A stretch of DNA of 64,000 nucleotides, taken from NCBI GenBank assembly GCA_013399305.1, contig VXAI01000049.1, forward strand, positions 3,365,450 to 3,429,449. Reading direction: 5' to 3'. Below are positions 59,001-64,000 of this stretch, one piece after another. Numbering within the stretch: the first letter of the stretch is position 1; every line of letters starts with the position of its first letter. A program made the position numbers and the translations under genes. The stretch is from Rostratula benghalensis. Lineage: Eukaryota; Chordata; Aves; Charadriiformes; Rostratulidae. The notes under the pieces are model-generated. The model made no database searches. It was not told the origin of the DNA and saw nothing but the letters and a program-made list of their open reading frames with translations.

Positions 59001-62000
59001 ATATGTATTGTGGTTTACTGACAAAATACATTTCATTGATCAGGTCAATTTATTTTTTTTTTTCCTTTCCCATATTGCAATTTTTTGTGCAACACATAAT
59101 ATGGGTGTTCATTTAGATTTTCCTGAAATAATTAAATGATTGTGTCATTGCCTCTGAAGGAGGAAGTGCTGCCGGGAACCAGGTTACTTCTGTGAGTTTC
59201 ATTTTAGGTGCTTTTCTCAGCTGACTTGGGAAGCAGCATCACATCCTGCTGTGGCAGAGACATTATTAAAAGCATTCATTTGAGTTAGATTTTAAGCCTT
59301 AGTTATTTGTGTGGAACTGATGCCCGCTCCTTTTCCTCACATAAGGTTTCTTATCTTATTACAGGAAATCGTAGTTTAAGCAATGTGGTGACAATAGCAG
59401 AGACAAAGTCTAACACAGAGCTCCAAAGAAGATTCTTGATATTAGCATCCCCTTGAGATGCAACTAGATTTATAGGTTATATTGAAGAAGTGCTCCTTGT
59501 TCTTTCTTTTGAAAGAGGAGGAGGTGGTTGTATGGGAAGCCTTACAAAGTTGTTCCTGCTGTGAGGAATGACTGACTATTCATGGCATAGCTTGTTAAAT
59601 GTTGTGTTTGTATATAACCCATTTTACAGTCCTCCTCTGTTACTCATCGTCTTACTTGCTTTTGCAGGAAATGAGTTGATAATCTTTTTGGCTGACCAAA
59701 AGGAGCCCTACTTCAAGCCCCGCGTTAAGTTACCGATGAAGTGAGTATTGACACGCGGTGGTGAAGCAGGGCAAGTGCCCGTCTTGGAAGCTCATCTCTG
59801 CGGGGGGTGGGAGTGTGACTGGAGCTGTCTGTGCTCTTGCTGTTTGGCTGCAGAGGTCAGCTTGCCCTTAGAGCTCCAGTTCTTTCACCAGTTTCCTGAC
59901 TAATCTCCTGCTGTGTTTTGGGTTGGATTTTGTGGGTGAGATGACAGAATTTGTGGAGATGAGTTTTGGCATTCATATTGTTAACTGATAGGTGTGACTT
60001 CCTACCCTCTTATGAAATTACTATGTTTCGGGGGTTTTGTCCTCAAATTAGTATTAAAAATGACTGTATCTTGGAATATTTTTGCAGTTGACTTAGTTTT
60101 TCAGGACTTAATTTCCTAGTAAAGGGAATTATCATTTAATGTCATAGGTTAAGTCTTTTTGGGAGGTAGTATTCATCTTTGTCCTGAGACAGGTTTTTAG
60201 GGAAATTCTTGTAGCTGCTAATGGAATCTATCCAATATCATCTGCTTTAGAAAGAGATGTGGAGAATGGTGTTCTGGTATTTCTGTATAGAGATCTGTTC
60301 CTTCCTACAGTTTAAATGTTACTTCAAAACAGCATCAATTTTTAATAAATGTAAAACAAGCTGTGTGTTTATGTACATACATAATATATAGTTTTAACCA
60401 TAACAGTGTTACAGGATGTGTTATTGCTTATGAATAATGCTCACTAATAGTATTACATCTATTAAAAGTTAAATTGCTGTTATAGCTCAGCTTCATCTTC
60501 TATATATTTGTATTTTTCCTTATTCCTTCCTATCTTGGAAGGAGCTTGTTTAGTGCATTGAAAATTATCTGCTTTGAAGTCTTAACAGAAGGATCCACAT
60601 TTGTGTGTGTAAAGCAGTCTGTGACTGGGTAAACAAATAAAAAAATATAGAAAGAACAAACAAATGTAGGGAGGAGTGTTTAAGACGTGGTGGAAGATGG
60701 GAGGACATGGCATTGTCTTTAAAAAAAATTTAACTCACTGACTCCTTCTGCTTAAACTTCTCCTGTTGCTCTTGAAATGCAACCAAAAGATCCTGCTCCC
60801 TGAAACACTTTTTTTTGGAGGACTGGCTCTACTGCAAACGAAGGGATTTAATGAAGTTTAGATAGCATTAACAAATAAGGTATGGCTGAAGAATGTCTGA
60901 TAGCTGAAGTTTAGAGTTTAAAATGTCATCCTTTCTTGGAGGGAGACAGACTGCAGAACACTTGATTTAAAGTTACTTTTGCATTAGATAAGGACTTCAA
61001 AAAAGCCAGGTTGTTAAAGGAAAATAGTGTATTGGACCAACTAATAATAATTGGGACTAAGAGACAAGCGTTTGAACACACAATTATTTTCAGGTTTCAT
61101 GCACGTTTGTACAATTATTTGCATGTGGTGGGTTTTGGTTAGTTTGTTTGTTGTCTTTTTTGAATTCTAGATCTCTCAGTGTTGCCATAACGAGTGTAGT
61201 TCCTGGAGATTATGATGGGGATTCACAAATGGATGTCCTTCTGACTACTCGGGCACAAAATCATGGCAAAGATGAACTTTCAGTGTTTGTTTTCTGGGGG
61301 CACAATCAAACATTGGGTGAGTTGCTGACATTGCTTATTGATAAGATTGTTAGACTTTCTAATAATTAAAAGTATTTTCAGAAAGTTATAACTGGTTTTA
61401 CAGTGTAGCGATTGATTTTACAACTGAAATGGGATTAGCAGTTATTCAGCTTTGCACTCCTATACCCTCTTGCAGTTAAGCCATATTCAGTAATTAATGA
61501 AAGAGAACAAAGCTAACACTCTCACTTTGTTTCATGTAACAGACATAACCAAACAATATTACAGTTTGATAGTAACCCACTAACTGAAGACCTACTTCTC
61601 CTAACTCTGACCTCTTGAAGTCTCTTTTCTGTTGGCTTTGCTAGGAAAGGGTTTGGGGAAAAGTTTAGGGTTGGAAGAAGGACAGAAACGCAAAAGAAGA
61701 TACTCTTAAGTCTAAAAGAACTGCTGAACAGTAACCACTATTATAAACATCTGTGTTGTAAAATAGTTACAGGTGTTATATTGCTTCTGGCTTTCATCAG
61801 AAGTGAAACACACAACCTGGGAAAGGGCACTTCATCAAGTATTAAGAGGGTAGGAGGTATCTGTAGTACTAGGAAGAACAAGAAGGATTTGGATTAATTT
61901 ATGCTGTCTTTCCTCTGAGTAAACAATTCTAGGGAGAGATACAAATGAGTATGTGGGGCTTAGAAAAAGAGTCAGAGGTTAAAAATTCAGACAATGGTTG

Positions 62001-63400
62001 GAATGTAGTGAGGCTACAGGGAAGGTACGTGGTGCCTACTTGGGTAATGGAAGTGTGACAAGTCAGTAGGAGGGTACTGTCATAAAATGTGGAAACTGGA
62101 AAGAAGACAAACATTAGGGAGAGATAAAGGAAAGTGGGGTGATGTGGCAAGGAATTGAGATTACAAGTAAAAGTGAGGAGAGAGAGGTGCTAATCAGATT
62201 AGGATTTAAAATCCTTGCTTCCCATTTAGGCAGTTTACTTCTAATCTTTACTTCAAACACTCAGTGTATGTGATTTAAGAATGTTTTTTCCAGTGACAAA
62301 ACATTAATCATAGGTTTTACACAGTGTTAAGTTTTTAAACTGTCTTCATCCCAACTATTTCTGATTTTTGTGTCTGTATGATTGCAGTCATACATAGAAA
62401 TAGGTTTCAATAAGATCTATTTAGAATAATTTGTTGAAGAGCTCAGTGGAGAGAGAAGATGCTTCAGCATTTTAACTGTTAACTCATCTTTCCTGCATAA
62501 TTTCAGGAAGCCATTTAGTTGTTTATACTCAGTAGTGGCTGATTTATTTTTTTTTAAATCATAAAATTAATGGTTGTATATTAATAGAAGAATTATGTCT
62601 AAGTTACAAATATAAATGTCATAACATATTTGTAACTGAATCAAATTAATATTTTCTGTTTTCAGATCTTAACCATAAAACCATGTTAAATAAGACTTTT
62701 CATGATGAGCCTCTAGTAATGGAGTAAGTATGACCTACTTCTTTAGAAAACAACATTTATAATGGTGACTAAGAGCAACTTAAACATAATTCAACAGTAA
62801 AATTTGAAATGCATGCTCTTTATCTTTTAGGAACAGGATGGTTTGTGTAATGTCAACTGGTCTAGCAAAAGATGACGAAACTTAAGTCCTATTTACAAAG
62901 CTTGTATTGTATCATCCTGGCAATAGTAACTAAAAAAAATGAAAAAGCTTTTTTAATTTTTTTTTACTTCAGTACTCTGTTTTATGCAGGAAAATAGCTA
63001 TTCATTTTGGAGTGAATTTTGTAAAACAAAAACCTTACTGGCTTATCAGACACAGCAAATATTCCTTTCATGGTGCACTTCCCTTTGTGTGAAATGCTGA
63101 ACAAAAGAGAGGGGTGAAGTAAAGCTGGAAAATCAAATGTATGGCATAGTGTAAAACATTGAAATGAGCAGCTGAAACAAGAGCCAAAATTCAGGAAAGA
63201 CTGCACAGTTAAAATTCTTCCTTGCTTGGTGAGGAGATGCTAACCAAACACAGGTTAACTTAAGAACAGTTCATTTCAACTCCTATAATGACTAAGCTAA
63301 TATTGCAATTGTTTTGCTTTTTCAGCTTTAATGGAGATTTGATTCCTGATGTCTTTGGTGTCACAAGTGATTCAAGTAAGCCCCAGATATTGATAGGCGG
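55913..63400 (+). CDS. ITFG1: ITFG1, integrin alpha FG-GAP repeat containing 1 (5' five coding exons, partial)
   Basis: This entry spans the spliced coding region; exons are listed separately. ITFG1 (also called TIP or LINKIN) is a single-pass type I membrane protein whose extracellular FG-GAP repeats form an integrin-alpha-like beta-propeller; it has been linked to T-cell modulation and to cell adhesion. The five exons (175, 73, 146, 58 and 75 nt) join in phase to 527 nt with no stop, giving about 175 of roughly 610 residues. The product has a signal peptide, three calcium-loop-like aspartate motifs (D44-D52, D96-D104, D151-D159) and N-glycosylation sequons at N25, N128 and N140. Sequence, order and phases match vertebrate ITFG1. 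The gene continues past the right edge. Confidence 0.95.
56099..56172 (+). other. G-run cluster with G-quadruplex potential just inside ITFG1 intron 1
   Basis: Many closely spaced G tracts (GGGGGCGGGAGGGGG, then CCGGGGGCGGGAAGG and CCGGGGCGGGGGGTGAGGG) lie on the non-template strand of ITFG1, right after the exon 1 donor. Such clusters are typical of CpG-island genes and favour R-loops. Confidence 0.75.
56558..56647 (+). repeat. Perfect 15-bp minisatellite, six copies
   Basis: Six uninterrupted, identical copies of GCTTGGGGTCTGCAG. A partial match (TGTGCAG before, GGTTGCTG after) flanks the array. Perfect identity across six units suggests recent expansion and likely length polymorphism. 15 is a multiple of three, so frames on both strands stay open through it and encode five-residue repeats (for example A-D-P-K-P on the minus strand); this is not evidence for a gene. 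Located in ITFG1 intron 1. Confidence 0.98.
58685..58742 (+). repeat. T-rich low-complexity run
   Basis: An almost pure T stretch of about 58 bases broken by single G or C. It could be the reverse complement of an old poly-A tail; no retroposon body is evident next to it. Confidence 0.85.
59668..59740 (+). CDS. ITFG1: ITFG1 coding exon 2 (residues 59-82)
   Basis: The acceptor is TTTTGCAG; the donor is ATGAA/GTGAGT. It reads GNELIIFLADQKEPYFKPRV then KLPM plus a split Lys. The LI-FLADQ--PYFKP-VK core matches mammalian ITFG1. Phase 1 in, 2 out. Confidence 0.95.
59741..61170 (+). other. ITFG1: ITFG1 intron 2 (1.4 kb)
   Basis: AT-rich; short TA/CA-like stretch near 60370-60395. Nothing nameable. 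Confidence 0.7.
61171..61316 (+). CDS. ITFG1: ITFG1 coding exon 3 (residues 83-131)
   Basis: The acceptor is GAATTCTAG; the donor is TTGG/GTGAGT. It reads KSLSVAITSVVPGDYDGDSQ then MDVLLTTRAQNHGKDELSVF and VFWGHNQTL. ITSVVPGDYDGDSQMDVLL is identical to mammalian ITFG1 as I recall it and is the textbook DxDxDxxxD FG-GAP calcium loop (D96, D98, D100, D104). The region after DVLLT is more variable. N128-Q-T is a glycosylation sequon. Confidence 0.97.
61317..62665 (+). other. ITFG1: ITFG1 intron 3 (1.3 kb)
   Basis: AT-rich to purine-rich sequence without a nameable repeat, RNA gene or extra exon. Confidence 0.7.
62666..62723 (+). CDS. ITFG1: ITFG1 coding exon 4 (residues 132-150)
   Basis: The acceptor is CTGTTTTCAG; the donor is ATGGA/GTAAGT. 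After a split Asp it reads LNHKTMLNKTFHDEPLVM, corresponding to the mammalian MTILNRTFQDEPLIM segment. N140-K-T is a conserved sequon. Phase 1 in, 2 out. Confidence 0.93.
62724..63325 (+). other. ITFG1: ITFG1 intron 4 (0.6 kb)
   Basis: AT-rich. An acceptor-like TTATCTTTTAG at about 62821-62831 is not needed, because exons 4 and 5 already join in phase as M-D-F-N-G-D. Nothing else seen. Confidence 0.7.
63326..63400 (+). CDS. ITFG1: ITFG1 coding exon 5 (residues 151-175)
   Basis: The acceptor is CTTTTTCAG; the donor is GGCGG/GTAAGC. It reads DFNGDLIPDVFGVTSDSSKP then QILIG plus a split Gly. MDFNGDLIPD-FG-T--S--PQIL-GG is the conserved ITFG1 motif. D151, N153, D155 and D159 form another FG-GAP-type loop. 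Confidence 0.96.
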
Positions 63401-64000
63401 GTAAGCTAAGGGTTTATTTATTAGCATGAATTTTGATGACTTAATCATTGTGCATCCACTTGTGTTGCTCTTAGAGACATAAGACTCATGTTTGACTGGA
63501 ACTGTGCAAACATATCAATCTTCTCTTATTTCCACTTGTATCTTTAAAAATTCTGTGAAAATCTTCATCTAATTTTTAAAGTGTTAATTTATAGAGGAAG
63601 TAGTAGTTGTTTAGGGGAAGCAGGCACTCTGAGAACTGCAGAAATGACATGAGAAATAGGATAATTGTTTCTTGGAACAGTTACGGTCTCCTTTGTTTAG
63701 TGCACTTTAATATTCATTATTATCTGTATTATGGAATTCTGTGCTGTACAAATACAAACCAAAGTTTTTAAGCTATGTTTCATTTAATAGATGAAGTGAC
63801 AGGTTGATGTGAGAAGTATCTTATCTAACAGATCTAGAAATATGGCAATGGGATGGCAAAAAAATGGAGGAGAGTTTGGGGTAAACTTAAGAAAAACACA
63901 TTCAGCTGTTATTTATCTATGAAATTAACTATAATGGGAAGGTTAGACAACATGGGAAATCAAAAGCAGAGGAAGTGCAAAGTGCAAGGGTATGAAGGTA
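63401..64000 (+). other. ITFG1: ITFG1 intron 5 (partial)
   Basis: AT-rich sequence running to the window edge; no further exon, repeat or RNA gene recognised. Confidence 0.7.

Larger units (their letters stand above)
56088..59667 (+). other. ITFG1: ITFG1 intron 1 (3.6 kb)
   Basis: The first 430 bp are still CpG island with dense G runs. Then come the six-copy 15-bp minisatellite (56558-56647), AT-rich sequence, and a long T-rich run (58685-58742). Open frames crossing the first part on both strands are GC-driven and not supported as genes. Confidence 0.8.

Noticed and set aside
62821..62885. Extra ITFG1 exon after the acceptor-like TTATCTTTTAG
   Set aside because: Exons 4 and 5 already join in phase to the conserved MDFNGD motif, and the candidate sequence shows no ITFG1 similarity.

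Overview
The window is animal nuclear DNA, most likely from a bird. It holds spliced genes with GT-AG introns, truncated CR1 LINEs and a solo LTR with the 3' signature of avian ERVL-type retroviruses. Introns are compact: 22 coding exons fit in 55 kb, where the human orthologue spans a few hundred kb. There are no bacterial-type operons, and I recognised no tRNA, rRNA or CRISPR array.

Two genes lie head to head. On the minus strand, 55669 down to 583, are the first 22 coding exons of PHKB, the beta regulatory subunit of phosphorylase kinase. All 22 exons join in frame (2214 nt, 738 codons) with GT/AG borders, and the remaining C-terminal third lies beyond the left edge of the window. On the plus strand from 55913 to the right edge are the first five coding exons of ITFG1 (T-cell immunomodulatory protein, a LINKIN-type FG-GAP repeat membrane protein), 527 nt in frame and continuing past 64000. 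The two start codons are 243 bp apart inside one GC- and CpG-rich block (about 55130-56520), a TATA-less bidirectional promoter. The same PHKB/ITFG1 neighbour order is known in mammals (human 16q12.1). The two proteins have unrelated jobs: PHKB regulates glycogen breakdown in the cytosol, ITFG1 is a surface adhesion-type protein.

The rest is intron. Supported contents are four CR1 fragments (three on the plus strand, so antisense to PHKB, and one in PHKB sense), one solo ERVL-like LTR, a GC-rich 24-bp minisatellite in PHKB intron 13, a perfect six-copy 15-bp minisatellite in ITFG1 intron 1, a 41-bp tandem duplication, a strong G-quadruplex motif, several microsatellites, one ambiguous base (48742), and a possible decayed coding fragment at the left edge. 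I found no undescribed system. The points most worth a second look are a weak 5' splice site on an in-frame PHKB exon, an eight-base T run inside PHKB coding exon 8, the two minisatellites, and the unidentified decayed frame at positions 3-584.
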